Assembly: GCA_017656425.1 (NCBI GenBank)
Contig: JACDNV010000006.1
Span: forward strand, 106,542-170,541
Direction of reading: 5' to 3'
Source: Candidatus Neomarinimicrobiota bacterium
Lineage (GTDB): Bacteria > Fidelibacterota > UBA2242 > B5-G15
DNA length: 64,000 nt
Shown here one piece after another: positions 8,149 through 17,723 of the stretch. Under the pieces are notes generated by a model. It made no database searches. It was not told where the DNA came from and was given only the letters and a program-made list of their open reading frames with translations. Both the position numbers and the translations under genes were made by a program. Within the stretch, counting starts at the first letter, position 1; the number at the start of each line of letters is the position of its first letter.

Positions 8149-9735
8149 TTATTTTAAGTATATCATCTTATTAATCTTACTGCCATATTGAGTTTTTAAA
8201 CAACAGAAATAAACTCCACTGCCAACCTTTTTCCCTGTATTATTAACTCCATTCCAATTCACTTTATATCCGCCAGGATACGCATATCCCTCAAATGGAA
8301 TTGATATAATATCCCCATATATATCATAAGAATAATTATTGATTTCAAAGTCAATTTCTGTTTTTATATTGAATGGATTGGGGAAATTCTGAAGAAGACG
8401 AAAAACAGGCTGGAAGTTTTTTGAATTCCCCATTTTTGTGGACTCACCTATCATAGAGATCGTTACTATTGCCCCTGATTGAATTTGAAGTGCTAAAGAA
8501 GAATGATTGAATCCACTGAAATATGAACCCTTCGAAAACCGATTGGAAACGTAACTCTTTGCGTTATTAATGTTAAAATCCTGAATATCGAGAGTATCTT
8601 TTATTGTGCTTGATGAAACATTTAATAACACAATTACAAGAGAATCATTATCCGGAGAAATATATGCTGATGCCCTTAAATTATTATTGTCCGAATGGCA
8701 GTAAATCCTGTACCAAGAAGGATTTATAAAGTGTGAATAATGCCATAGAGCATAATACTCATCTTTTATTTCATAACTATTATTATTATCTATAGCTATT
8801 AATGGTTTTCCGCTTGAAGGCCAAACTAAAGCCCAATATAAATAAGCGGAAACACCTTTAATAGTCAGAGAGTTATGTATTAGCCATGCTGTATTAAACC
8901 ATGATCCATAATCATATTCTGTCTGGAAAATTGGTTTATCATTATAACGTGAGGCAATTGATAACATATTACCATTAAAACTGTCAGGATTATCATTTCC
9001 ATCACCACCATGATATAGATGGTGCGCATATCCATAAAAACGTTCTTTATTCATGTTGGAGACAAAATTTTGAAATAGATTGTAACCTATCCCCAGTACC
9101 TCTGGAGCCAGGATCTTCGGTGGATCATTCATTTCCTGAAGCTTTATATATATAGAATCAAGAGTTTTATTATAACCGGCTTTTAAATCAGTTTCATAGG
9201 GATCAAACAAACAGCAATCCCATGTAGCATTATAAGATGGTTCATTCTGAATACTTATGTATGTTGGGTTTATCCCATATTCACGAAACTTAACTACAGT
9301 TTCATACCACCAATTTGCAAACTTTCTATACATGTATTTACCATTTTCCTTCTTTAAAGTACCACCAACTGTACTACCACTGTTCTTTAAATAGGCAGGT
9401 GGTGTCCAGGAAGATATTAATATTTTTATAGGACTTCCTCTTCGCTCTTCTGCATTTTCAACAATATCGGCTAAATATGATATATCACTTGTATTTATAT
9501 CATAAAGATTCCTAAATCTAATTATATCAATCTTTAAATCTTTAAAAATCTTATCATAAATCTCAATCTTTTTTGTATGATCAGATATTAAATGGTAATA
9601 CCACGCAACAGCTGCCCCAAATCCTTCCATTTTCTGGAACTTAATATATGAATTAACCTTAACTTTTGCTGACAAGCATACTACAAATGTCAATGTTAAT
9701 AGTAGAGACAGGATACTAGGTTTTTCAAAATTCAT
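8149..9735 (-). CDS. Secreted GH30 xylanase with type IX sorting tail
   Basis: The 528-residue protein has a signal peptide (1 to about 23), a GH30 barrel plus beta-side domain (about 25-440) and a sorting tail (about 448-528, 'QNFPNPFN' to 'KINKMIYLK'). 'ISIQNEP' gives acid/base Glu165 and 'IFQTEYD' gives nucleophile Glu273. 'SSWTPPAYLK' and 'YLYWALVWPSSGKPL' are typical of xylanolytic GH30 enzymes. The resemblance to subfamily 8 glucuronoxylanases is by memory only. The ATG at 9735 is chosen because it has a GGAG and begins the signal peptide; an earlier start at 9762 would spoil it. It is the first gene of the xylan operon that runs to the left edge. The tail carries a roughly 20-residue insert between the PNPFN box and the final strands compared with other tails in this window. 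Confidence 0.9.
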   Translation of the reverse strand: MNFEKPSILSLLLTLTFVVCLSAKVKVNSYIKFQKMEGFGAAVAWYYHLISDHTKKIEIYDKIFKDLKIDIIRFRNLYDINTSDISYLADIVENAEERRGSPIKILISSWTPPAYLKNSGSTVGGTLKKENGKYMYRKFANWWYETVVKFREYGINPTYISIQNEPSYNATWDCCLFDPYETDLKAGYNKTLDSIYIKLQEMNDPPKILAPEVLGIGYNLFQNFVSNMNKERFYGYAHHLYHGGDGNDNPDSFNGNMLSIASRYNDKPIFQTEYDYGSWFNTAWLIHNSLTIKGVSAYLYWALVWPSSGKPLIAIDNNNSYEIKDEYYALWHYSHFINPSWYRIYCHSDNNNLRASAYISPDNDSLVIVLLNVSSSTIKDTLDIQDFNINNAKSYVSNRFSKGSYFSGFNHSSLALQIQSGAIVTISMIGESTKMGNSKNFQPVFRLLQNFPNPFNIKTEIDFEINNYSYDIYGDIISIPFEGYAYPGGYKVNWNGVNNTGKKVGSGVYFCCLKTQYGSKINKMIYLK

Positions 9736-9894
9736 TAAATCTCCAGTTCTAGTAAATATCAAAATCTAAATTTACACAATCAATAAACAAGTTATATAAT
9801 TTATAATCATTATATTTTTTATCAATGAAAAAGTATCCAGCACATAAAATTTTTAATTTCTATTTCAAGTATATTTTACCTTAGTATACTTTCA
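9736..9894 (-). promoter_or_regulatory. Leader/promoter region of the xylan operon
   Basis: This AT-rich gap of 159 bp separates the GH94 gene from the GH30 gene, while all downstream gaps are under 60 bp, so it most likely carries the promoter of the xylan operon. A short inverted repeat (AGTATA ... TATACT, 11-nt loop) lies just after the GH94 stop but has no following T-run, so I do not call it a terminator. No convincing -35/-10 pair stands out. Confidence 0.35.
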
Positions 9895-12333
9895 CTATCC
9901 GAGTATGACATTTACTTTGTGAATATTGCCATCTGAGAACAATGGCAGCTTATTACACTTTATTTCTTTATCATCAATTATAATCCTGCCTATGCCTTTG
10001 TTAACACCAGCAGGATTTTCAATCGTTATGTCATAAGTGGCGTTTCTGAAAACTCTCTTTACTCTTACTAATTTCCAGCTTTTAGGTATACATGGATCAA
10101 CTATAAGTCCATCAAAATCTGGCCTAATACCTAAAATATATTGAGATATAGCAACAAATGTCCATGCAGCTGTCCCTGTTAGCCATGAATTCTTTGCCTC
10201 GCCAAATGTTGGAGCATCTTTCCCAGCAATCATCTGGCTGTATACGTATGGCTCCGCACGATATATATCAATCTCCTTCGCTCTTTTCGGTGGACATACA
10301 TTCATATAATATTCAAAAGCTCTATCCCCATTACCTAACATAGTCTCTGCTATCATTATCCACGGGTTTGTATGCACAAAAATACCAGCATTCTCTTTGT
10401 ACCCAGGTGGATAAGAGCTTATTTCCCCAAGATTTATATGATAGGTTTTATATGCAGGTTGTTGTAACATAATACCCTTTGACGTCGCAAGATACTTTTT
10501 TACTGATTCAAGAGCTTTTTTAGCATACCCATTGTCAATTCCGACGCCTCCTAAAACGCACCATGCTTGACTTTCAATAAATATTTTGCCCTCATCACAC
10601 TTAATTGAACCTATTTTTTCTCCATTTGCATCATATGCTCTTAGAAACCATTCATCGTCCCATCCATACTTCAGTATTGCTTCCCTCATTTCATCCGCTT
10701 CTTTATGTAAATAATCAACCTTTTCCATTTTGCCCAATACTTTGTATATTTCAGCAAGCCTATCACAGGCAACACAGAAAAGACCGGCTATCATCAGTGA
10801 TTCAGCTGTTTTACCCTCGCTAATATCCCCAGCAAGTTGAAAACTTTCATCTGGATTTGTAGAAAAACAGTTTAAATTAAGACAATCATTCCAATCAGCG
10901 TGCCCTATGAAAGGCAACCCATGGGGACCTTTATTATTTAAAATGTAATTAATAGAAACATCCAAGTGATCAAGCAGTGTAGATTCCTTTGATATTTTAT
11001 CAGCATATCCAACCTTCTCATTCAAAATTGAAAAATCACCAGTCTCCTTGATATATGCCGAAGTAGATAATATTAACCACAGTGGATCATCATTAAATCC
11101 TCCGCCAATTTCTTCATTCCCTTTTTTTGTTAGTGGTTGATACTGGTGAAAACAGGAACCATCTGACATCTGAGTGGATGCAAGGTCAAGTATTCTTTGC
11201 CTTGCACGTTCAGGTACCATATGTACAAACCCAAGTATATCCTGATTGCTATCTCTGAAACCAATACCACGTCCAATGCCTGATTCATACAATGAAGCAG
11301 ATCTTGATAAATTAAAAGTTACCATACATTGATATTGGTTCCAGATATTCACCATTCTGTTTACAATCTCATCTTCAGTTTCAACGTAATATTTTGAAAG
11401 CAAAACGGACCAGTATTCTCTTAGTTTATCAAATTCCACATCAATATTTCCACTCTTAGAAAAATATTCTTTAACTTTATAGAAGTCTTCTTTATTTATT
11501 ACATTTTGAGTTATATATTTTTTCTTCGGGTCATTTTCAGCATATCCAAGCAAGAAATAAAATCTTTTTTCTTCACCCGGTGAAAGCTCCAAGTCTATTT
11601 GATGCACGCCAATAGGAGCCCATCCATGAGCTACACTATTAGTACAATTTCCATCCCATATTGCCTGTGGACTTTCTAAACCATAATGCAATCCAACAAA
11701 AGAATCTCTGCTGGTATCAAAACCACTTATCGGAAGACTGGAATAAAAATATGCATAGTGATTCCTCCTTTCCCTGTACTCAGTGATATGAAATATAGTT
11801 GTATCTTCAATTTCTACTTCTCCTGTTGAAAAATTTCTCTGGAAATTTGTCATGTCATCATAAGCATCCCATAGGCACCACTCAATAAAACTCCACATTC
11901 TAATCCTTTTTATTACACCAGTATTATTTTTAATCGTCACATCCCATACTTCGTTTCTGAACCCAACCGGAATAAAAAATCTTATACCAACTGATAAACC
12001 TTTCTTCTCACCTTTAATTATGGTATAACCCAGCCCATGTCTGCACTCATAGTCATCAATAATAACTTTCATCGGTTTCCACATAGGATTCCACACATCA
12101 TTGTTATCCTTTATATATATATATCTTCCATTTGAATCAAATGGAATATTATTGTATCTGTACCTTGTCAATCTTCTCAACCTGGCGTCCTTATAAAAAC
12201 AATACCCACCTGCAGTATTAGAGATAATACCAAAAAATTCGTCACAACCAAGGTAATTAATCCATGGTAGTGGTGTATCAGGTTTTTTTATAACGAATTC
12301 TTTATTAAAGTCATCAAAATACCCATATTTCAT
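9895..12333 (-). CDS. GH94 cellobiose phosphorylase
   Basis: Cytoplasmic inverting phosphorylase of 812 residues, the usual length for cellobiose phosphorylase (cellobiose + Pi to alpha-glucose 1-phosphate + glucose). The N-terminus 'MKYGYFDD', then '[12 protein letters not shown]' and '[16 protein letters not shown]' are the hallmark start of GH94. The barrel has '[10 protein letters not shown]' with catalytic acid Asp483. No signal peptide. Start ATG at 12333 has a perfect GGAGGAG. It is monocistronic or leads the xylan operon, with 159 bp before GH30. It saves ATP on imported cellobiose, pointing to cellulose or mixed-linkage glucan co-utilisation with xylan. Related GH94 members act on cellodextrins or chitobiose. 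The N-terminal signature argues for cellobiose. Confidence 0.92.
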   Translation of the reverse strand: MKYGYFDDFNKEFVIKKPDTPLPWINYLGCDEFFGIISNTAGGYCFYKDARLRRLTRYRYNNIPFDSNGRYIYIKDNNDVWNPMWKPMKVIIDDYECRHGLGYTIIKGEKKGLSVGIRFFIPVGFRNEVWDVTIKNNTGVIKRIRMWSFIEWCLWDAYDDMTNFQRNFSTGEVEIEDTTIFHITEYRERRNHYAYFYSSLPISGFDTSRDSFVGLHYGLESPQAIWDGNCTNSVAHGWAPIGVHQIDLELSPGEEKRFYFLLGYAENDPKKKYITQNVINKEDFYKVKEYFSKSGNIDVEFDKLREYWSVLLSKYYVETEDEIVNRMVNIWNQYQCMVTFNLSRSASLYESGIGRGIGFRDSNQDILGFVHMVPERARQRILDLASTQMSDGSCFHQYQPLTKKGNEEIGGGFNDDPLWLILSTSAYIKETGDFSILNEKVGYADKISKESTLLDHLDVSINYILNNKGPHGLPFIGHADWNDCLNLNCFSTNPDESFQLAGDISEGKTAESLMIAGLFCVACDRLAEIYKVLGKMEKVDYLHKEADEMREAILKYGWDDEWFLRAYDANGEKIGSIKCDEGKIFIESQAWCVLGGVGIDNGYAKKALESVKKYLATSKGIMLQQPAYKTYHINLGEISSYPPGYKENAGIFVHTNPWIMIAETMLGNGDRAFEYYMNVCPPKRAKEIDIYRAEPYVYSQMIAGKDAPTFGEAKNSWLTGTAAWTFVAISQYILGIRPDFDGLIVDPCIPKSWKLVRVKRVFRNATYDITIENPAGVNKGIGRIIIDDKEIKCNKLPLFSDGNIHKVNVILG

Positions 12334-12374
12334 TTTGCTCCTCCATATGTTATTTGTTTTTCTCTTACAAAAAA

Positions 12375-12396
12375 CTCACTAAATCATTTTAGTAAG
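12375..12396. promoter_or_regulatory. 22-bp imperfect palindrome upstream of GH94 (candidate operator)
   Basis: The arms CTCACTAAA and TTTAGTAAG match in 8 of 9 positions around a TCAT spacer. The element lies about 42 bp before the GH94 start, in the divergent region shared with the chemoreceptor gene. The symmetry and position fit a repressor site or a leader hairpin. I saw no clear second copy elsewhere in the window. Confidence 0.35.
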
Positions 12397-12491
12397 AATA
12401 ATAATTTAACCTGAAATTTAAAAATAATAATCAGCAATTAAAGTAATTATTTTATGCCCCGATATATAATAGGGAGATTATTAAAACTTTA

Positions 12492-12520
12492 TTGCAAAAA
12501 TCCGATATTTGATTTATTTT
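12492..12520 (+). promoter_or_regulatory. Candidate promoter of the chemoreceptor gene
   Basis: TTGCAA at 12492-12497 and TATTTT at 12515-12520 are separated by 17 bp, a sigma-70-like layout. A 10-bp perfect palindrome CTCTTAAGAG (12528-12537) sits just downstream, near the expected transcription start, and could be an operator. The Shine-Dalgarno TGGAG lies just before the ATG at 12579. Confidence 0.4.
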
Positions 12521-12578
12521 AAAGATGCTCTTAAGAGTAAATTCATGTAATCAAATGAATATTATGGAGTAAAAAATA

Positions 12579-14909
12579 ATGAATAATATTAAAAGGTTAG
12601 AAAACCCACTGCTTTATATCATAGTGGGTATATTAGTATCTTTAATCTTAATCAATTTAATATTGTTCTTTGTAACAAATTCAAATATAAATTTCTGGAT
12701 TTCCTTTTCCTCATTGACAATAGTGTCTTTGAGCTTTGTTACTTTCATTGTTCTATATACAAAATATGCAAAAAAAAATAGGATTGAGGAATACATTAAA
12801 AACATATTAGAAGATAAAGAAGCATTGGATAATGATTTCCAGGCTATAAATACATCTATGACAGAATTAGCTAATGGAAATCTAACTTATAAAATGAGTT
12901 TACAATCAAAGCCAATACGATTAAATGGTAACGATTCAGAACAACTCTCTCAAATGACAGAGTTATTAAATTCAATCATCAACCATTTATATGAGTTTAT
13001 GGATCAATTCAATGATGTTACATATGAACATTGCTTACGTTTATGTTATGTTGGTGCTGATTCCTTTAAAGAAGGCCAAAAATGTGCAGAAATAATGGCT
13101 GAATTGATAAATAAAACTGGTAAAGTAGCAATAATTACAGGTAGCTTTAATGCTACTGGACTTGAGTTAAGAAGAAGGGGCTTCCAGAGCTATATATATA
13201 ATAACTTCAAAGATATAAAAATTATTGGTGCATTTGAGGAACATGAAAGCGATGAAATTGCTTATCAGGTTACCAGAGAAATTATACAGAAATATCCCGA
13301 TATTAAAGGAATTTATGTTACCGAAGGTGCAACTCCTCCAGGCGTTGCTAAAGCAGTTGAAGAGTCAGGAAGAACTGATATAAAAATCGTTGGTCATGAT
13401 TTAACGGATGAGACTATGCGATATTTGAAAAAAGGGATAATCAGTGTAACCATTGGACAGGGGCCTTTTGCCCAGGGTCACGACCCCGTGATACATCTTT
13501 TTAATCATTTAGTAGGAGGATGGAAACCAAATACCCCAAGACTACTAACAAACATGGATATCGTAACAAAGGAAAACTACAGAAATTATTGGAAAGAAGG
13601 TATCGGCATAATACAAACAAAAGAGTCATTGGAAAAACTTGCAAAACCATTTAATATAGTTCCCAAAAAAACTTTAAAAATAGCCGTTCTAGGTAGAGAG
13701 GATTCTGCATTCTGGATACCTGTTAAACAAGGTGTACATCATGCAGCAAAGGAACTCGAAAAATACAACACTATTGTTGATTGGATAATACCAAAAGAAG
13801 CAATTGAAAAAAGAGAAGTTTCTGCCAAAACCTATGGTCCAGAATTACAAAAGTTAATGAAAAGCTACGACGCAATAGCTATTACTAATGTTGACAAAGA
13901 ACTAGTCCCATTGATAAATAAAGCTGTTAAGAGTGGTATCCCGGTAGCAACAGCCAACAGTGAACCCCTTAGCCTTAGAAGTCTTATAAGTACTATAAAG
14001 GATCAACTGGAAGACATTATAAATCAAAGCAATAGTTTAAGTGAGAGCGCTGATGCATCAAACCAGGCAATACACCAGATTAATGCAGCTGTCAGCCAGG
14101 TTGCTAAGGAAGCACAAAACCTGAATACGCTATTAACAAATACCCAACATTCACTTGAGTCATTGATCGACGATTTAAACAAAATAGATAGTCTTGCTCG
14201 AGAAAGTAACAATGTTGCAGAAGAGACAACAAAATCATTCAATATGGGAATTAAAGCGGTTGAAAACGCTATCAATAATATAAAGGATATTTCTACATCT
14301 GTTGAAAAAACAAAGGAAATTGTGAATATTCTTAATTCGCACTCAACTAAAATAAATGACATCATAATGCTTATCAATAGCATAACAAAACAAATTAATT
14401 TATTATCACTAAATGCATCAGTTGAGGCAGCCAGAGCCGGTGAAGCAGGAAGAGGTTTCATAGTAATAGCTGAAGAAATAAGAAATCTTGCACTGAACAC
14501 AGATAAAGCAACAAAGGAAGTAGTCGGTGTTGTAGAATCAATCCTCGACGATATTAAAGAGGTTTATCAATTAACTGAAGAAGATGTAGCAAAGGTCACT
14601 GAATTAACAAAGCTTACAGACACGTTAAGAGAGACATTTAACGATATACAAAACTCTGTGGATAAGAATAAAATGCATGTAAATAATATAGCAGATTCCA
14701 TAATCGAAATGAGCAAACTCTCTGGCGAAGTAAAAGACGCTATGAAAAAAGTTGCTGAGGTTAGTGAAAACAATGCGGCAGCTTCCGAAGAAGTATTTAC
14801 TACTATTCAATCTTTAGCAACACAAATTTATAATACCACTGAGCTTGCCAATTCTTTTAAGACAATTGCCGAAGGACAGCAAACAATGCTCGCTAAATTT
14901 ATAGTATAG
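12579..14909 (+). CDS. Chemoreceptor with cytoplasmic, apparently circularly permuted sugar-binding-protein domain
   Basis: Methyl-accepting chemotaxis protein of 776 residues. Two hydrophobic segments (about 11-32 and 36-60) form a short hairpin with almost no periplasmic loop. A HAMP-like '[13 protein letters not shown]' follows (94-106). Residues ~155-340 match the C-terminal two thirds of ribose-binding-type periplasmic proteins ('[11 protein letters not shown]', 'GLELRRRGF', 'IVGHDLTDE', '[10 protein letters not shown]'). Residues ~364-463 match the N-terminal third ('[21 protein letters not shown]' split over 366-386, '[22 protein letters not shown]'). The order is therefore swapped. 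The signalling helices follow (about 465-776), with the hairpin tip '[17 protein letters not shown]' at 611-627. With no membrane segment between binding and signalling domains, ligand sensing should be cytoplasmic. It is divergent from GH94, so the ligand may be an imported sugar. Two incomplete tandem binding domains are the alternative reading. Confidence 0.85.
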   Translation: MNNIKRLENPLLYIIVGILVSLILINLILFFVTNSNINFWISFSSLTIVSLSFVTFIVLYTKYAKKNRIEEYIKNILEDKEALDNDFQAINTSMTELANGNLTYKMSLQSKPIRLNGNDSEQLSQMTELLNSIINHLYEFMDQFNDVTYEHCLRLCYVGADSFKEGQKCAEIMAELINKTGKVAIITGSFNATGLELRRRGFQSYIYNNFKDIKIIGAFEEHESDEIAYQVTREIIQKYPDIKGIYVTEGATPPGVAKAVEESGRTDIKIVGHDLTDETMRYLKKGIISVTIGQGPFAQGHDPVIHLFNHLVGGWKPNTPRLLTNMDIVTKENYRNYWKEGIGIIQTKESLEKLAKPFNIVPKKTLKIAVLGREDSAFWIPVKQGVHHAAKELEKYNTIVDWIIPKEAIEKREVSAKTYGPELQKLMKSYDAIAITNVDKELVPLINKAVKSGIPVATANSEPLSLRSLISTIKDQLEDIINQSNSLSESADASNQAIHQINAAVSQVAKEAQNLNTLLTNTQHSLESLIDDLNKIDSLARESNNVAEETTKSFNMGIKAVENAINNIKDISTSVEKTKEIVNILNSHSTKINDIIMLINSITKQINLLSLNASVEAARAGEAGRGFIVIAEEIRNLALNTDKATKEVVGVVESILDDIKEVYQLTEEDVAKVTELTKLTDTLRETFNDIQNSVDKNKMHVNNIADSIIEMSKLSGEVKDAMKKVAEVSENNAAASEEVFTTIQSLATQIYNTTELANSFKTIAEGQQTMLAKFIV

Positions 14910-14924
14910 AAAACAATAGCCTAA

Positions 14925-16715
14925 TCAATCTTCGAGTTTATCTAACCAATTTTTCTTTAAGATCAAACTTGTTATAAATACTGATCCAGAAGCAATCAAT
15001 ACAGCATAAAATTGTTTTAAAACAAGGTACATTGATAACGCTATAATTGATATCTGCCAGACTAAACCTATACTAATATTAAAAATGTCTCTTTTAAAAT
15101 TTGTATTCTTTTTAAAAGAAGGATTTTTTTCTTTGACTTTTCTATATATCGGTTCCCAGAATCCCCATGGTCTTGTAATAGAATAAAAGTTTTTCAAAAT
15201 ATTATCAGATTCGGGTTTAGACAGAAAAGTTCCCGATATACATCCGATGATAGATATTAGCAAAATAATAGGAAAACTATTAAGAGCAGAAAGAGAGGGA
15301 AAAATAGCTGGTATCACCATAGAGGCAAGTATTCCACTTATCATACCCCAAAAGTAACCATATCCATTAAATCGCCACCAGTACCATTTTAAGAAGTTCG
15401 GTGCCGCATACCCTCCCCATAATGCAGAAACTATCCAGAGAGTCACCTGATTGATAGATTCAGTCATAAAACCAAATAAAAACCCCAGCAACACCACAAG
15501 AATTGATGCCAAATAACTTAAAAACACCAATTTTTTATCACTGGCTTCTGGATTAACATATTTTCTATAGATATCATTGACTAAATATGCAGGTGCAGCA
15601 TTTACAGTAGCGGCAAATGTAGACATAAAAGCAGAAATAAATCCGGCCAAAACAAACCCTTTAATTCCAATTGGAATAAAATTCCTCAGAGCATAGGGTA
15701 AAACCATCTCAAAATCAATATTATCACCCATAGCCCTCAATTCTGGCATAAAATAGACAAGAGCAAGAACTGTCAATCCAGTAACCATTAAATATCTCGG
15801 GAAATTCAATACAACATTAACAAAGCTACTCATCAAACTTGCCTCTTTTGGACTCCTAGTCGCAAGTATCCTCTGCATATCATAATTCGGAGCCGGTCCT
15901 GCCATGCTTATTATAATCCCCTTAAATAACATCATTATGAAAATAAAGCCAAAAATTTCATAACCATCTGCAGATATTTTATTATTAACTGCATCAAGTA
16001 TACCCGACCAGTCAAGGTTAAGGTGCCAGCCAAAAAATATACTCTTCCATCCCTCAGGAACAATCTTATCAAGCATCCCCGGAGATACCTTAGCCATAGC
16101 AATTATACCAACAGCAATTGATGCGATTGTCATAATTAAAAACTGCAAAACCTCAGTAAATACAACAGAAAACATACCCCCAGCAACTACATAAATTGTT
16201 GTTATACTCATAATTATAACCGCATATGCCTTTGGTGATAAATCCCAAGGGAGAAAAGTGGCTGCAAACTTTCCGATTCCCTGAAATGCATATGCAAGAA
16301 AACCAATAACACTCACAAGTGCGTAAAAAACAACGCTGATATGAGCAAGCTTCGATCCTGTACCGTTACCAAAACGAAATGTTATCCACTCCGCTCCTGT
16401 CATAACGTTTGATCTTCTTAACCAAGATGAAAGATATATCATAAGGAAAATTTGATTAAATATAGGCCATAACCATGGTAGCCAGGCACTTTTCATTCCA
16501 TAAACAAAACAGAGATACACAAGCCACATTGTACCTGTAATATCGAACATACCTGATGCATTGGAAATGCCAAGGATATACCAGGGCAAACTCTTTTCGC
16601 CTAAAAAATACGATTCAAGGTTCTTCGACGCCCTTTTAGAAATATAAATTCCAATAAAAATTGTTGCCAGAATGTAGGCAAATATTATCCCCACATCGAT
16701 AAAATGTAGTTGCAT
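14925..16715 (-). CDS. Sodium:solute symporter (SSS family), probable sugar transporter
   Basis: Multi-pass inner-membrane protein of 596 residues with about 14 hydrophobic segments, of the SSS family (SGLT/PutP type). 'ASKNLESYFLGEKSLPWYILGISNAS' (split here: SYFLGEKSLPW, ILGISNASG) is the family's N-terminal signature, followed by the GTMW strand. Sugar-transporting members of similar length are common in polysaccharide loci. Start ATG at 16715 has GGAGG with good spacing. It converges with the chemoreceptor gene (15 bp between stops) and is preceded by about 350 bp without genes, so it is transcribed alone. The solute is not determined by sequence. A monosaccharide or uronate fits the context. 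Confidence 0.85.
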   Translation of the reverse strand: MQLHFIDVGIIFAYILATIFIGIYISKRASKNLESYFLGEKSLPWYILGISNASGMFDITGTMWLVYLCFVYGMKSAWLPWLWPIFNQIFLMIYLSSWLRRSNVMTGAEWITFRFGNGTGSKLAHISVVFYALVSVIGFLAYAFQGIGKFAATFLPWDLSPKAYAVIIMSITTIYVVAGGMFSVVFTEVLQFLIMTIASIAVGIIAMAKVSPGMLDKIVPEGWKSIFFGWHLNLDWSGILDAVNNKISADGYEIFGFIFIMMLFKGIIISMAGPAPNYDMQRILATRSPKEASLMSSFVNVVLNFPRYLMVTGLTVLALVYFMPELRAMGDNIDFEMVLPYALRNFIPIGIKGFVLAGFISAFMSTFAATVNAAPAYLVNDIYRKYVNPEASDKKLVFLSYLASILVVLLGFLFGFMTESINQVTLWIVSALWGGYAAPNFLKWYWWRFNGYGYFWGMISGILASMVIPAIFPSLSALNSFPIILLISIIGCISGTFLSKPESDNILKNFYSITRPWGFWEPIYRKVKEKNPSFKKNTNFKRDIFNISIGLVWQISIIALSMYLVLKQFYAVLIASGSVFITSLILKKNWLDKLED

Positions 16716-17066
16716 ATTTCCTCCAGAAGATTAACAACACAAATATGGCAATTTAAATTTTCTACAAAATATTTTTCGATTCGTCATATCAATGATTTAT
16801 TAATTATAAAATATTCCTGTCAATTTTACAAACTAGTATTTCCATTGACACTGTATCTACACTTAATAATTTCAATGAAATACATGCTTGCATTCAATAT
16901 TATTATATTATTATAAAATTTGAAAAGAAAAATACAATTAAGAACAGTCTATATATAAAGATTGAAATACTGACATTAAATATTTTATTACCCGTACAAC
17001 TACGAATGACAAGTAAAATGATTAAATTATTCTACACATACATAAATCTATTTTTACACATCAATC
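16716..17066. other. Gene-free stretch of 351 bp
   Basis: Very AT-rich DNA between the symporter start and the pseudogene. It must contain the symporter promoter, but I could not pick a convincing -35/-10 pair. No RNA gene, repeat or terminator hairpin was recognised. Confidence 0.5.
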
Positions 17067-17690
17067 TCAATCCACATATAATAGCAAACATTTAAGATAT
17101 AATGATTCCTCAATACCAGGAATTACTGGACGATCTGAAGATTGATAACCTATTTTCATTATTTTTACTCTTTTTTTCGTTAGTTGAGAGCTTTTATCTA
17201 TTATTTCAATAAACATATCTAAAGAAAGAATCTGACTGCAACAACAGGTAATCAAATAGCCACCTGGTCTAATAAGTCTAAGAGCCTTAGAATTTATTTA
17301 TTCATATCCCTTAATACCATTTTCAATCTTCCTTCTATTCTGAATAAATGCTGGTGGATCAAGAATTATTATTTCTTATAATTCATTCTCGAATAATTTA
17401 TCATTCAAGAAATTAAATACATTTCCTTTTACAATTTCATACATGCCTTCCGCAATAGAATTGAATTTTAAGTTCTTATTCAGAACTTCCAGAACACTTG
17501 CTGAACTTTCAACGAATGTAACATGATTCGCTCCAAACTGAATTCCACGTAATCTCAAACCCAGGGAATTATTCCTCGAATCATAAATTTTCACAACCTC
17601 ACCAAGATCGTATAAATTTATTTCTGATAAAATGTGCTTTTTTTCAAGAAATGGTCGGAAATATGAAATATTTTAATAAAAATTGCTTTC
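17067..17690 (-). pseudogene. Decayed RlmI-type 23S rRNA (cytosine-C5) methyltransferase
   Basis: Pieces of a class I SAM-dependent rRNA methyltransferase of the RlmI/YccW family remain in one frame. A PUA-like start has 'LGEVVKIYDSRNNSLG' (about 17540-17620). Then come the methyltransferase strand 'GANHVTFVESSASVLEVLN', the catalytic-loop 'DPPAFIQNRRK' near 17330-17360, and the typical end 'DRPVIPGIEESLYLKCLLL'. Two in-frame stops interrupt it (around 17378 and 17298), another lies upstream near the N-terminal remnant, and roughly 200 residues between the PUA part and the methyltransferase core are missing. The gene is therefore dead. An intact copy elsewhere in the genome would explain tolerance. 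It lies downstream of the propeller protein and is unrelated to the sugar genes. Confidence 0.8.
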
Positions 17691-17723
17691 TTCACTTTTA
17701 AAATAAATAGCTTTTAATAGTTA

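Noticed and set aside
9860-9890. Inverted repeat after the GH94 stop, considered as a terminator
   Set aside because: AT-rich 6-bp stem with an 11-nt loop and no following T-run.
14024-14500. 158-codon minus-strand open frame inside the chemoreceptor gene
   Set aside because: It mirrors the repetitive coiled-coil coding sequence on the other strand. The plus-strand protein has clear chemoreceptor motifs here.
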